Made by a program: the position numbers and the translations under genes
Source: Bacteroidales bacterium
Lineage (GTDB): Bacteria > Bacteroidota > Bacteroidia > Bacteroidales > F082
Length of the DNA: 64,000 bases
NCBI GenBank assembly: GCA_017439405.1
Contig: JAFSJF010000074.1
Span: 1-64,000, forward strand
Direction: 5' to 3'
The notes under the pieces: model-generated
What the model saw: only the letters and a program-made list of their open reading frames with translations
Databases searched by the model: none
Told to the model about the DNA's origin: nothing
Shown: positions 34,236-42,860 of the stretch, piece by piece
How positions within the stretch are numbered: the first letter of the stretch is position 1
Layout: every line of letters begins with the position of its first letter

Positions 34236-36779
34236 ATGAAAATTTTCCGCTATTTTATCCTAATGCTTGCCGTCGTTGTTTGCGGCAACGTTTTCGCGCA
34301 AAAAAGCCAGCAAGAACTCAACCAGCTCATGAAACAGCGCAATGAGTATTATTTCACCTTCACGCTGAACGGCAGCGACGACTTGAGCGCCATTGCCCGC
34401 GCCATCTCGGTGGACTGCGTGGACGGCAATTTGGTGACCGCTTATGCCAACAGAAAGGAATTTGCTGATTTCCAAAAACTTGGTTATAAAATAACGCTCC
34501 TGACTCCACCCTCGATGCTCGAAAAAGTGGAGATGTGGGACGGCAGCAACCGCGCCGAATACGACTGGGACAGCTACCCGACCTATGAGGCTTACGAAGC
34601 CATGATGTACCAGTTCGCCACCGACCACCCTGACAAGTGCGAAATCATCGAACTAGGGACTTTGCCGAGCGGTCGCAAAATCCTAATCGCGCACATCAAC
34701 AATGGCGATGCCGCCGGAAAACCTAAGTTCCTCTACACCAGCACCATCCACGGCGATGAGACCACAGGTTGGATCCTCATGCTCCGCATGATTGACTACA
34801 TCCTTGAGAACCCCTCGTTGCCCGAGTGCCAAACCGTGCTTGACAACATCGACCTCTTTGTTGGCCCGAACACCAACCCCGACGGAACCTACCACGCCGG
34901 AAACAACAACGTGAACGGTGCCACCCGCTACAACGCCAACGGCGTGGACATGAACCGCAACTACGCCGACCCTCATGGCAGTCCGCACCCTGACGGCAAC
35001 GCATACCAGCAGGAAACCGAATGGTTTATGCAATTTGCCGAAGACCACTCCTTCGTGATGGGCGCCAACTACCACGGCGGCTCCGAGGTGATGAACTATC
35101 CTTGGGACAACACCTACACGCTCCATGCCGACGACGCTTGGTACCAGTTCATCAGCCACGAATACGCCGACCTCACCCACCAGGTGAGTCCCAACTACAT
35201 GAACGACTACAACAACGGCATCACCAACGGCGCACAATGGTACATGATTGGCGGCGGTCGTCAGGATTACATGAATGGCTATGCCCAATGCCGCGAGCTC
35301 ACTATTGAGTGTTCCAACACAAAATTACCTAACGGCAGCCAACTCCCCAACTTCTGGAACTACAACAAGAACTCCATCTTCGCCTTCATGAGCCAGTGCA
35401 TCTACGGCATCCACGGCACCGTGACCGATGCCACGACCGGCCAACCACTTGAAGCCACCGTCACCATCACTGGCCACGACGACCAATACTCCATCGTGGG
35501 AAGCCACTTGCCTGCCGGCGACTACCATCGCCCCATCAAGGGCGGCACCTACACGCTGACCTTCACCGCCAGCGGCTATTATCCGCATGAGGAAACCATA
35601 ACAATCGCTGATTACGAAACCATTAACTTGAATGTGCAACTCGTGGCTGGTGAAGGCATCATCCCCGATTTCACCGCCAGCATGACCAATGTCGCACTTC
35701 ACGGCAGCATCAATTTCACCGACCTGACCTGGGGAGCCAACCTCGTCAGTTGGGAATGGACTTTCGAAGGCGGCGAACCGGCCTCCTCGACCCAACAAAA
35801 CCCCACGGGCATCACTTACAACACCATCGGCAACTATGACGTCACGCTGACCGTGACCAATGCCGATGGCGAGAGCGAGACCGTCACCAAGCACAACTAC
35901 ATCAATGTGACAGAGGCCTACAATATGCAGAACGGCACCGTCGAGACCTGCGATGCCATGTTCTACGACGATGGCGGCCCGACTGCGAACTACCAAGACC
36001 GCAAAGACTACACGATGACCTTCTTGCCCGCCGCAACAGGCGGAATGCTCGAAGCCGTGTTTGAGGAATTCGCCGCCGAAAACGGTTGGGACTTCCTCTA
36101 CATCCACGACGGCACCTCCACCGATGCCACGCAAATCGGGGAATACACTGGCTCGAACAGTCCAGGCACTGTGACCGCCACCAACCCTGATGGTGCTCTG
36201 ACCTTCCACTTCGTTTCCGACCAAAACACGAACGCCGCAGGCTGGATTGCACGAGTACACTGTATCGGCACCGGTCATGAGCCGCTTGAAATCGAGGTCT
36301 TTGCCGACCCACAAACCATCAACGAGGGCCAGACCTCGCAGCTTAGCGTTTATGCCTTCGGAGGCAGCGGCAACTACACCTATCGCTGGGAACCCGCCGA
36401 AATGGTGGTCGAACCCGAGGCCCAAATCACCAACACTATACCTCTGACAAGTAGCGAAGCATTCACCGTGACCGTCGCTGACGGAGAAGGCAACACCGTC
36501 TATGCCACCATCCAAGTAACCGTCATCCCCGATGTCAATGTCATCGAAAACACGATGGACAAGGTTCTGGTCTATCCCAACCCTAACAACGGCACGTTCA
36601 CCATCGAGGCTGAAGGCGAAACGGATTACCAGCTGTTCAACAGCCTCGGCCAATGCATCCTTTCAGGCGTTTGCAAAGGCAAGAGCCAAATCGAGGTACA
36701 AGACTTGCGTCAAGGCGTTTATTTCCTGCAATTCATTGGAAAACAAGGAACAGAAACCGAAAAAATCGTCATCGAATGA
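34236..36779 (+). CDS. Secreted M14 zinc carboxypeptidase with T9SS sorting domain
   Basis: An 847-residue secreted peptidase. Order: signal peptide (1-21, ending VFA-Q), M14 domain with HGDE (His172, Glu175), NTNPDG, YHGGSEVMNYPW and TIECSN, a carboxypeptidase regulatory-like domain (GIHGTVTDATTGQP, about 390-465), a PKD domain (about 470-555), a CUB-like domain (NGWDFLYIHDG), an Ig-like domain (INEGQTSQLSVYAFGGSG) and a T9SS type A sorting domain (VLVYPNPNNGTFTIEAEG to the end). It crosses the outer membrane by T9SS and is anchored or released. The ATG at 34236 begins the signal peptide; an in-frame ATG at 34200 lies inside dapA. Followed by a paralogue with an ATGA overlap. Confidence 0.93.
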   Translation: MKIFRYFILMLAVVVCGNVFAQKSQQELNQLMKQRNEYYFTFTLNGSDDLSAIARAISVDCVDGNLVTAYANRKEFADFQKLGYKITLLTPPSMLEKVEMWDGSNRAEYDWDSYPTYEAYEAMMYQFATDHPDKCEIIELGTLPSGRKILIAHINNGDAAGKPKFLYTSTIHGDETTGWILMLRMIDYILENPSLPECQTVLDNIDLFVGPNTNPDGTYHAGNNNVNGATRYNANGVDMNRNYADPHGSPHPDGNAYQQETEWFMQFAEDHSFVMGANYHGGSEVMNYPWDNTYTLHADDAWYQFISHEYADLTHQVSPNYMNDYNNGITNGAQWYMIGGGRQDYMNGYAQCRELTIECSNTKLPNGSQLPNFWNYNKNSIFAFMSQCIYGIHGTVTDATTGQPLEATVTITGHDDQYSIVGSHLPAGDYHRPIKGGTYTLTFTASGYYPHEETITIADYETINLNVQLVAGEGIIPDFTASMTNVALHGSINFTDLTWGANLVSWEWTFEGGEPASSTQQNPTGITYNTIGNYDVTLTVTNADGESETVTKHNYINVTEAYNMQNGTVETCDAMFYDDGGPTANYQDRKDYTMTFLPAATGGMLEAVFEEFAAENGWDFLYIHDGTSTDATQIGEYTGSNSPGTVTATNPDGALTFHFVSDQNTNAAGWIARVHCIGTGHEPLEIEVFADPQTINEGQTSQLSVYAFGGSGNYTYRWEPAEMVVEPEAQITNTIPLTSSEAFTVTVADGEGNTVYATIQVTVIPDVNVIENTMDKVLVYPNPNNGTFTIEAEGETDYQLFNSLGQCILSGVCKGKSQIEVQDLRQGVYFLQFIGKQGTETEKIVIE

Positions 36780-39073
36780 AGCAACTGAGGCATGTTTTTC
36801 TGCTGCTTGCGCTACTTGTCGGCGGCAAATTGACCGCACAAGGCAACCAAAAGGATTTGGAACAACTGATGCGCAGCCGTGGTGAGTATTTCTTCACCCT
36901 CACGGTTAGCCAACCCTCTGAAATCCAAGCTATCAGCGACTTGTGTTCCGTGGCAAGCACTGACGGAAAGACCGTTGTCTGCTATGCCAACCAAAACGAA
37001 TTTGAGACTCTTCTCAAGCTTGGCCTCCAACCCGTTTTGCAAACGCCGCCCTCGCTGCTCGAAAAACACGCCATGTGGGACGGCAGCCACCGCGAAGCCT
37101 ATGACTGGGACGCCTACCCGACATACGAAGCCTACGAGAGCATGATGCAGGCCTTTGCCGCCGAGCATCCCGACCGCTGCACCTATCTCGAACTTGGCAC
37201 CTTGGACAGCGGACGCAAGCTCATGTTGTGCCGCATCAACGACGGGCAACCCGAAGGCAAGCCCAAGTTCCTCTACACCAGCACCATGCACGGCGACGAA
37301 ACAACCGGCTTCATGCTGCTTCTCCGCCTCATCGACGAGTTTTGCAACAGCAACGATGACCGTATCGTAAACTTAATCAACCATTTGGACATTTTCATCT
37401 GCCCCAACACCAACCCCGACGGCACCTATTACGGAGGCAACCACACCGTCGATGGTGCACGCCGCAAAAACGCCAACAACATCGACCTCAACCGGCATTA
37501 CCCCGACTTCGACAAAGGGCCGCACCCCGATGGAGACTGGTGCTATCAGCATGAGACACAGTGGCTTATGGATCTTGCCCAAATCTATCATTTCACCATG
37601 GCGGCCAACTACCACGGCGGATCGGAGGTGATGAACTACCCCTGGGACACCTACCCCTCGCTCCATGCCGATGACGCTTGGTGGAAAATGGTCTGCCACG
37701 AATACGCCGACCAATGCCACGAATGGGACCCCAACTACATGAACATGACCCATCCCAACGCCGTCAACGGCATCATCAACGGCTACCAGTGGTACACCAT
37801 TTCGGGCAGCCGACAGGACTACATGAACTATTACGCCCAATGTCGCGAGGTGACCATCGAGTGTTCCAATTCCTACACGCCCAACGCCTCGCTGATGCCC
37901 ATGTATTGGAACTATAACCACAACAGCATGTTGAGCTACATGGAGCAGTGCCTCAACGGAATCCATGGCACCATCACCGATGCCGTGACAGGCGAGGCGG
38001 TTGAGGCCACAGTCAGCATTACGGGACATGACCATCATGGCTCGGAAGTCGGTTCTCACTGGCCCACGGGCGACTACCACAGGCCCATCAAGGGCGGCGC
38101 CTACTCCGTCACTTATTCAGCATACGGATATGAATCACAAACAATTAATGTCAGTGTAAGCGATGGCCAATCCGTGACGAAAGACGTGCAACTTGTGCCC
38201 AATGGCAGCCCGCTAATCGCCAATTTCGACTATGACGAGAAAACCATCCCCACCCAAGGCGAGGTCAGGTTCTCCGACAAGTCGAAGGGAGCCGGCATCC
38301 TCCACTGGCAGTGGGAATTCCCTGGTGGGACACCCTCCGTTTCGAGCGAGAGGAATCCAATCGTCGAATACCAAACACCTGGAAATTACGATGTTACACT
38401 CACCATCACCAAGGCCAATGGCCAAAGCGCGACCCTCACCCAACCCAACCTGATTCAGGTGTATGAGCCTTATTTCCTCGCAAACGGCTCCACCAGCCTC
38501 CGCGAAGGGCTGTTCTATCCCTCTGGAGGCATTTGTGGGCATTACGGAAACAACGAAAACGTCACCGCCACGCTTAGGCCAGCCAATCCACACGACAAAC
38601 TCAACGCCAACTTCTTGGGCTTCAAGACAGAAGCAGGCTTGGACATCCTCAGCATCTATGATGGCACAACGACCAGCGCTCCGCTCATCGGCAATTACTC
38701 GGGGACGCAAAACCCTGGCAGCATCACCGCCACCAACGCCGAAGGCGCACTCACTTTCCATTTCACCACCGACAACCGCACCGGACTCACCGGATGGAAG
38801 GCCCTGTTGACCAGCATCCACAATGAGGCTGTCGGCGAAAACGCAACCGAAAGCCTGAAGGCATTCCCCAACCCCAACCCAGGCCGTTTCACCATGGAGG
38901 CAGAAGGCGAGTTCTCCTTCACGCTTTACAGCAGCCTGGGGCAGCGCATCCTTTCCGGCATCGGCAAAGGCACTACCGAAATCGATGCCAGCCAGCTTCG
39001 ACAAGGAATCTACTTCCTGCAACTCAGCGGCGCAAGCGGAAACCGCGTCGAAAAGCTCGTCATCGAAAAATAA
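36776..39073 (+). CDS. Secreted M14 zinc carboxypeptidase with T9SS sorting domain, tandem paralogue
   Basis: A 765-residue paralogue of the gene before it. Signal peptide (LLALLVGGKLTAQ), M14 domain (MHGDETTG, NTNPDG, YHGGSEVMNYPW, TIECSNS), regulatory-like domain (GIHGTITDAVTGEA), PKD, CUB-like (LDILSIYDGT) and sorting domain (AFPNPNPGRFTMEAEG). It lacks the extra Ig-like domain of its twin, which explains its shorter length. The ATG at 36776 overlaps the upstream TGA. The two genes must come from one duplication, and both keep the catalytic residues, so both are probably active. Confidence 0.93.
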   Translation: MKQLRHVFLLLALLVGGKLTAQGNQKDLEQLMRSRGEYFFTLTVSQPSEIQAISDLCSVASTDGKTVVCYANQNEFETLLKLGLQPVLQTPPSLLEKHAMWDGSHREAYDWDAYPTYEAYESMMQAFAAEHPDRCTYLELGTLDSGRKLMLCRINDGQPEGKPKFLYTSTMHGDETTGFMLLLRLIDEFCNSNDDRIVNLINHLDIFICPNTNPDGTYYGGNHTVDGARRKNANNIDLNRHYPDFDKGPHPDGDWCYQHETQWLMDLAQIYHFTMAANYHGGSEVMNYPWDTYPSLHADDAWWKMVCHEYADQCHEWDPNYMNMTHPNAVNGIINGYQWYTISGSRQDYMNYYAQCREVTIECSNSYTPNASLMPMYWNYNHNSMLSYMEQCLNGIHGTITDAVTGEAVEATVSITGHDHHGSEVGSHWPTGDYHRPIKGGAYSVTYSAYGYESQTINVSVSDGQSVTKDVQLVPNGSPLIANFDYDEKTIPTQGEVRFSDKSKGAGILHWQWEFPGGTPSVSSERNPIVEYQTPGNYDVTLTITKANGQSATLTQPNLIQVYEPYFLANGSTSLREGLFYPSGGICGHYGNNENVTATLRPANPHDKLNANFLGFKTEAGLDILSIYDGTTTSAPLIGNYSGTQNPGSITATNAEGALTFHFTTDNRTGLTGWKALLTSIHNEAVGENATESLKAFPNPNPGRFTMEAEGEFSFTLYSSLGQRILSGIGKGTTEIDASQLRQGIYFLQLSGASGNRVEKLVIEK

Positions 39074-39108
39074 AAAGAAAAACAAGACGTTATTAGGCAA
39101 AAAATGAG

Positions 39109-39116
39109 TAATTTTG
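39109..39116 (+). promoter_or_regulatory. -7 box upstream of bamD
   Basis: TAATTTTG lies 7 bp before the bamD ATG. If used, the transcript starts almost at the start codon. It separates bamD from the peptidase genes. Confidence 0.45.
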
Positions 39117-39123
39117 CAGCCCG

Positions 39124-39921
39124 ATGAAAAACAGGATCCTGATAATGGCATTGTTCGGTCTCGTTGCACTCTGCTCATGCAACGACTTCAACCGCATGAT
39201 CAAAAGCACCGACAACGAGATGAAGTATGAGGTGGCGATGGACTTCTACGAAAGGGGCGACTACAACCGCGCCCTGCAGCTGTTCGACCTGCTTCAGGCC
39301 TCGTTCCGCAACACGCCACGTGGCGAAAACATCACCTACAAGACGGCACAATGCTACTATTACCAAAACGAATACGAGATTGCCGGGTACTACTTCAACC
39401 GTTTCACGCAGTCGTACCCCTTCTCCAAGAACGCCGAGAAAGCAGCGTTCATGAACGCCTATTGCAGCTATCTGCTCTCGCCCGAGTCAGGCCTGGACCA
39501 AACCAACACCCACACGGCCATCAACCAACTGAAAGGCTTCACCGAGCGCTATCCGCAAAGTGACAGCCTGGCACGTGCCGAGCAGTTGATGGACAAACTG
39601 AACGAGAAGCTCGAGGAAAAGGACTACAACATCTGCAAGCTCTTCTACCGCATGCAGAACTACAGCGCGGCCATCACCTCATTCGAGAACCTGCTGAAAA
39701 ACTACCCCAACACCAAGCACCGCGAGGAAATTCTCCTCAACATGGCCACGATCTACTTCGACTTCGCCGAAAACAGCGTTCCCGAGAAGCAGCGCGAACG
39801 TTACGAGTCGTGCATCGAGCAATGCAACACCCTGTCGTACCTCTATCCTGAGAGCAGCTACCTTCGCGATGTACAGAACGTGGCGAACAAGGCAAGAAAG
39901 AAACTAGAAAACATACAATAA
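39124..39921 (+). CDS. bamD: Outer membrane assembly lipoprotein BamD
   Basis: A 265-residue lipoprotein of the BAM complex that folds beta-barrel proteins into the outer membrane. Signal with lipobox LCSC (Cys19), then five TPR-like helical pairs: YEVAMDFYERGDYNRALQLF, CYYYQNEYEIAGYYFNRF, TAINQLKGFTERYPQS, FYRMQNYSAAITSFENLL and CIEQCNTLSYLYPES. Length and repeat order fit BamD. First gene of a conserved Bacteroidota group with rpoZ, porD and recN. Confidence 0.92.
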   Translation: MKNRILIMALFGLVALCSCNDFNRMIKSTDNEMKYEVAMDFYERGDYNRALQLFDLLQASFRNTPRGENITYKTAQCYYYQNEYEIAGYYFNRFTQSYPFSKNAEKAAFMNAYCSYLLSPESGLDQTNTHTAINQLKGFTERYPQSDSLARAEQLMDKLNEKLEEKDYNICKLFYRMQNYSAAITSFENLLKNYPNTKHREEILLNMATIYFDFAENSVPEKQRERYESCIEQCNTLSYLYPESSYLRDVQNVANKARKKLENIQ

Positions 39922-39928
39922 CGCAACA

Positions 39929-40267
39929 ATGGATTTCAAGAAGATTAAAACCGAAACGACGGTGGTCACCCGTCAAAAAGACCAGTTCTACAAGGGAACC
40001 GGCAACATTTACGAAACCGTGGCCATTCTTTCCATCAGGGCCAACCAAATCGCCAGCCAGATGAAGGCGGAACTCAACGACAAGATCGAGGCATTCTCCG
40101 CCTCGACCAACGACAGCCTTGAGGAAGTGTTCGAGAACCGCGAGCAGATTGAGATCGCCAAGTTCTACGAGCGGCTCCCAAAGCCCACCCTGATTGCCAT
40201 CCACGAGTTCTTGCATGACGAAATCTACTTCCGCAACCCCAGCAAGGAAACCCAAGACGCATTCTGA
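39929..40267 (+). CDS. rpoZ: Bacteroidota-type RNA polymerase omega/Rpb6 subunit
   Basis: A 112-residue omega-like subunit that aids assembly of RNA polymerase. The recognisable core is GNIYETVAILSIRANQIASQM (residues 25-45, split here as one block), the Rpb6/omega helix pair, followed by the Bacteroidota-specific extension FENREQIEIAKFYERLPKP. Its place, 7 bp after bamD and 8 bp before porD, is the usual one in this phylum. Standard omega models may miss it because of divergence. Confidence 0.82.
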   Translation: MDFKKIKTETTVVTRQKDQFYKGTGNIYETVAILSIRANQIASQMKAELNDKIEAFSASTNDSLEEVFENREQIEIAKFYERLPKPTLIAIHEFLHDEIYFRNPSKETQDAF

Positions 40268-40275
40268 ACGCAGCC

Positions 40276-41193
40276 ATGAAAAGGACACTCCTCACCGCCC
40301 TAATGACGCTCGCTCTCCTTCTGCCCATCGGAACGCTGAAGGCTCAAGAACTGAAATGCAACGTCCGCGTCAATTCCAACCAAGTTGAAGGCTCGGACAA
40401 GACCATATTCCAAAACTTGCAAACCGCCTTGTACGACTTCTTGAACAACACCAAGTTCAGCGACATCAACATCAGGCAGGCTGAAAAAATCGAGTGCTCC
40501 ATCCTCATCAACGTCAAAAGCCGAAGCAACGAATACTTCACCGCCGAAATCAACGTGGCTTCGAACCGTCCTGTTTACAAGTCGAACTACAACTCGCCCC
40601 TGTTCAACTATCTCGACAAGAACTTCATCTTCCAATACACCGACGGTCAGTCGCTTGACTTCAACCCAAACACTTACATCTCCAACCTCACCAGCACGCT
40701 CGGCTTTTATGTTTACCTCATTCTCGGCCTCGATTTCGACTCGTTCTCGCTTTATGGCGGCGACCCGTTCTATGCCGTGGCCGAACAAATCGCCAAAGCC
40801 GCACCCCAAGACTCGAACGGCGACGGCGGATGGAGCTCGACAGGACGCCAAAACCGCTACGCCATCATCAGCGAGTTCACCAACGACACTTACCGCCCCC
40901 TGCGCCAATTCCTCTACGACTACCACCGCACAGGCCTTGACGTGATGTCGGAAAACCCCGACCCGGGACGAGAAACCATACTCAACACCCTGACCAACCT
41001 GCAGTCCATCTACGAGCGCAACTCAATGTGCTACATCCTGCAACTCATCGTTGAGACCAAACGCGACGAGATCATCCAAGTCTTCTCTGAAGGCAGCCAA
41101 AAGGAAAAAACGACGGCCTCCAACATCATGAAAACCATCGACCCGTCGCAGTCGTCGCGCTATGATGCCATCCTGCAAAGCCCTGGAAAGTAA
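40276..41193 (+). CDS. porD: T9SS protein PorD (DUF4835)
   Basis: A 305-residue secreted protein of the DUF4835 group, known as PorD, reported as needed for type IX secretion though its exact role is unsettled. Signal peptide (LLLPIGTLKAQ), then ELKCNVRVNSNQVEGSDKTI, IECSILINVKSRS, FIFQYTDGQSLDFN, YVYLILGLDFDSFSLYGG and a helical C-terminus. It is probably periplasmic. Its location between rpoZ and recN is conserved in Bacteroidota. With PorX and the sorting-domain peptidases it shows a working T9SS. Confidence 0.85.
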   Translation: MKRTLLTALMTLALLLPIGTLKAQELKCNVRVNSNQVEGSDKTIFQNLQTALYDFLNNTKFSDINIRQAEKIECSILINVKSRSNEYFTAEINVASNRPVYKSNYNSPLFNYLDKNFIFQYTDGQSLDFNPNTYISNLTSTLGFYVYLILGLDFDSFSLYGGDPFYAVAEQIAKAAPQDSNGDGGWSSTGRQNRYAIISEFTNDTYRPLRQFLYDYHRTGLDVMSENPDPGRETILNTLTNLQSIYERNSMCYILQLIVETKRDEIIQVFSEGSQKEKTTASNIMKTIDPSQSSRYDAILQSPGK

Positions 41194-41201
41194 TCAGACT
41201 T

Positions 41202-42857
41202 ATGCTCAAGCAATTGCAAATCAGCAACTATGCCCTGATTGAACAACTGGAAATCGGTTTCAATCGGGGCTTTAACGTCATCACGGGCGAGACCGGCGCC
41301 GGCAAGTCCATCCTGCTTGGCGCACTGGGCTTCGCTTTGGGCGACCGTGCCGACACAGGCGTTCTCTACGACAAGGACAAGAAATGTGTCGTTGAGGCGC
41401 ATTTTGAACTGAACGACAATACTTTGCAACCACTTTTCGAGGAAAACGACCTCGATTTTGAGAGCGAGTGCATCTTCCGCCGCGAACTCAGTCCACAAAA
41501 GAAAAGCCGAGCTTTCATCAACGACACACCTGTTTCATTGCAAACGATGAAAGAGATTGGAAGCCAATTGGTTGACATCCACTCTCAACACGACTCCCTG
41601 CTCCTCACCGATGCCGATTTCCAACTTCGCCTGTTGGACGACATCGCGCAAAACGGCATGGTTTTGTCCGACTACCAAGCCGAATACGGCAACTACAACG
41701 TCATCAAGCGGAGACTGAGCGAGTTGCGAGAAATGGCGACCAAAAACACCGCCGAGAACGACTATCTGAAGTTCCAGCTCGACGAACTCGACAAGGCCGA
41801 CCTGAAGGAAAGCGAATACGCCGACATCGAGCAAACCCTTCGCGTGATGGAGAACTCAGAGGAAATCAAGACGTTGCTCGTTACAGCCAATGGGCTTTTG
41901 GAAGACTCGGAAACCGCCATTTTGGGACAAATGAATGAGTTGGCCTCTGTCCTTTCGCGACTGAAGCACCTTTTGCCTGACACGGAAAACCTTGGAGAAC
42001 GCATTGGAAACCTGAAAGTTGAACTGAAAGACATCGCCTACGACCTGCGTCGCCGCGAGGATGATACGCAATTTGACGAAGAACAACTGCAAAGCCTTCA
42101 GGAACGCTACGACCTCCTCAACCGCCTGATGATGAAGCATCGCGTCAGCGATTTCGAGGACTTGATGGCCTTGCGCGACAGCCTTGCCGAGAAAGTGAAC
42201 GCCTTCGAGAACATCGACGAAGCCATCGAAAAGGTAGATAAAGAACTGAAAGGCTGCGAGAAACAGCTTTCAGCCCTTGCCAAAACCTTGCACGAAAAAC
42301 GTTGCCAAGCCGCCGTTGCCTTCGGCGAGAAAGTTGTTGCCTTAGTGCGCCAATTGGCCATGCCGTTTGCGCAATTCGTGGTGGAAGTGGAAAGCCAAGA
42401 AAACTTTGGAAACAAAGGCTCCGACAGCATCCGTTTCCTCTTTTCGGCCAACAAGGGCATCGCGCCTGCCGAGGTGAGCCGCGTGGCTTCGGGCGGCGAA
42501 CTCTCACGCCTGATGCTCTCCATCAAGAGTGCCGTTTCAAGCTACAACTACATCCCCACCCTCATCTTCGACGAGATCGACACGGGCGTTTCAGGCGAAG
42601 TGGCCGCCAAAATCGGAGGCATCATGAGCCTGATGGGCGAAGCCGTGCAACTCGTCGCCATCACGCACTTGCCCCAAGTGGCCAGTCAAGCCAAACACCA
42701 TTACTTCATTTATAAAGACAATAATGGCGCACGCACGCAATCGCACATCCGCCTGTTAAATGAAGAAGAGCGCATCGGTGAAATCGCCAAAATGCTTAGT
42801 AACGACAAGATTACGCCTGAGGCTTTGAAGGCGGCTGAGGTGTTGCTGAAAGGGTAA
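41202..42857 (+). CDS. recN: DNA repair protein RecN
   Basis: A 551-residue SMC-like ATPase that helps repair double-strand breaks. Walker A is GETGAGKS (29-36), two long coiled-coil arms fill residues 150-350, and SGGELSRLMLSIK (signature), LIFDEIDTGVSGEVA (Walker B and D-loop) and ITHLPQVASQA (His switch) close the head domain. Starts 8 bp after porD. All motifs are intact. Confidence 0.96.
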   Translation: MLKQLQISNYALIEQLEIGFNRGFNVITGETGAGKSILLGALGFALGDRADTGVLYDKDKKCVVEAHFELNDNTLQPLFEENDLDFESECIFRRELSPQKKSRAFINDTPVSLQTMKEIGSQLVDIHSQHDSLLLTDADFQLRLLDDIAQNGMVLSDYQAEYGNYNVIKRRLSELREMATKNTAENDYLKFQLDELDKADLKESEYADIEQTLRVMENSEEIKTLLVTANGLLEDSETAILGQMNELASVLSRLKHLLPDTENLGERIGNLKVELKDIAYDLRRREDDTQFDEEQLQSLQERYDLLNRLMMKHRVSDFEDLMALRDSLAEKVNAFENIDEAIEKVDKELKGCEKQLSALAKTLHEKRCQAAVAFGEKVVALVRQLAMPFAQFVVEVESQENFGNKGSDSIRFLFSANKGIAPAEVSRVASGGELSRLMLSIKSAVSSYNYIPTLIFDEIDTGVSGEVAAKIGGIMSLMGEAVQLVAITHLPQVASQAKHHYFIYKDNNGARTQSHIRLLNEEERIGEIAKMLSNDKITPEALKAAEVLLKG

Positions 42858-42860
42858 GTT

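Noticed and set aside
35325-36653. Minus-strand frame (442 codons) opposite the first M14 peptidase
   Set aside because: Shadow of the peptidase domains; runs of Val, Gly and Asp and no recognisable domain.
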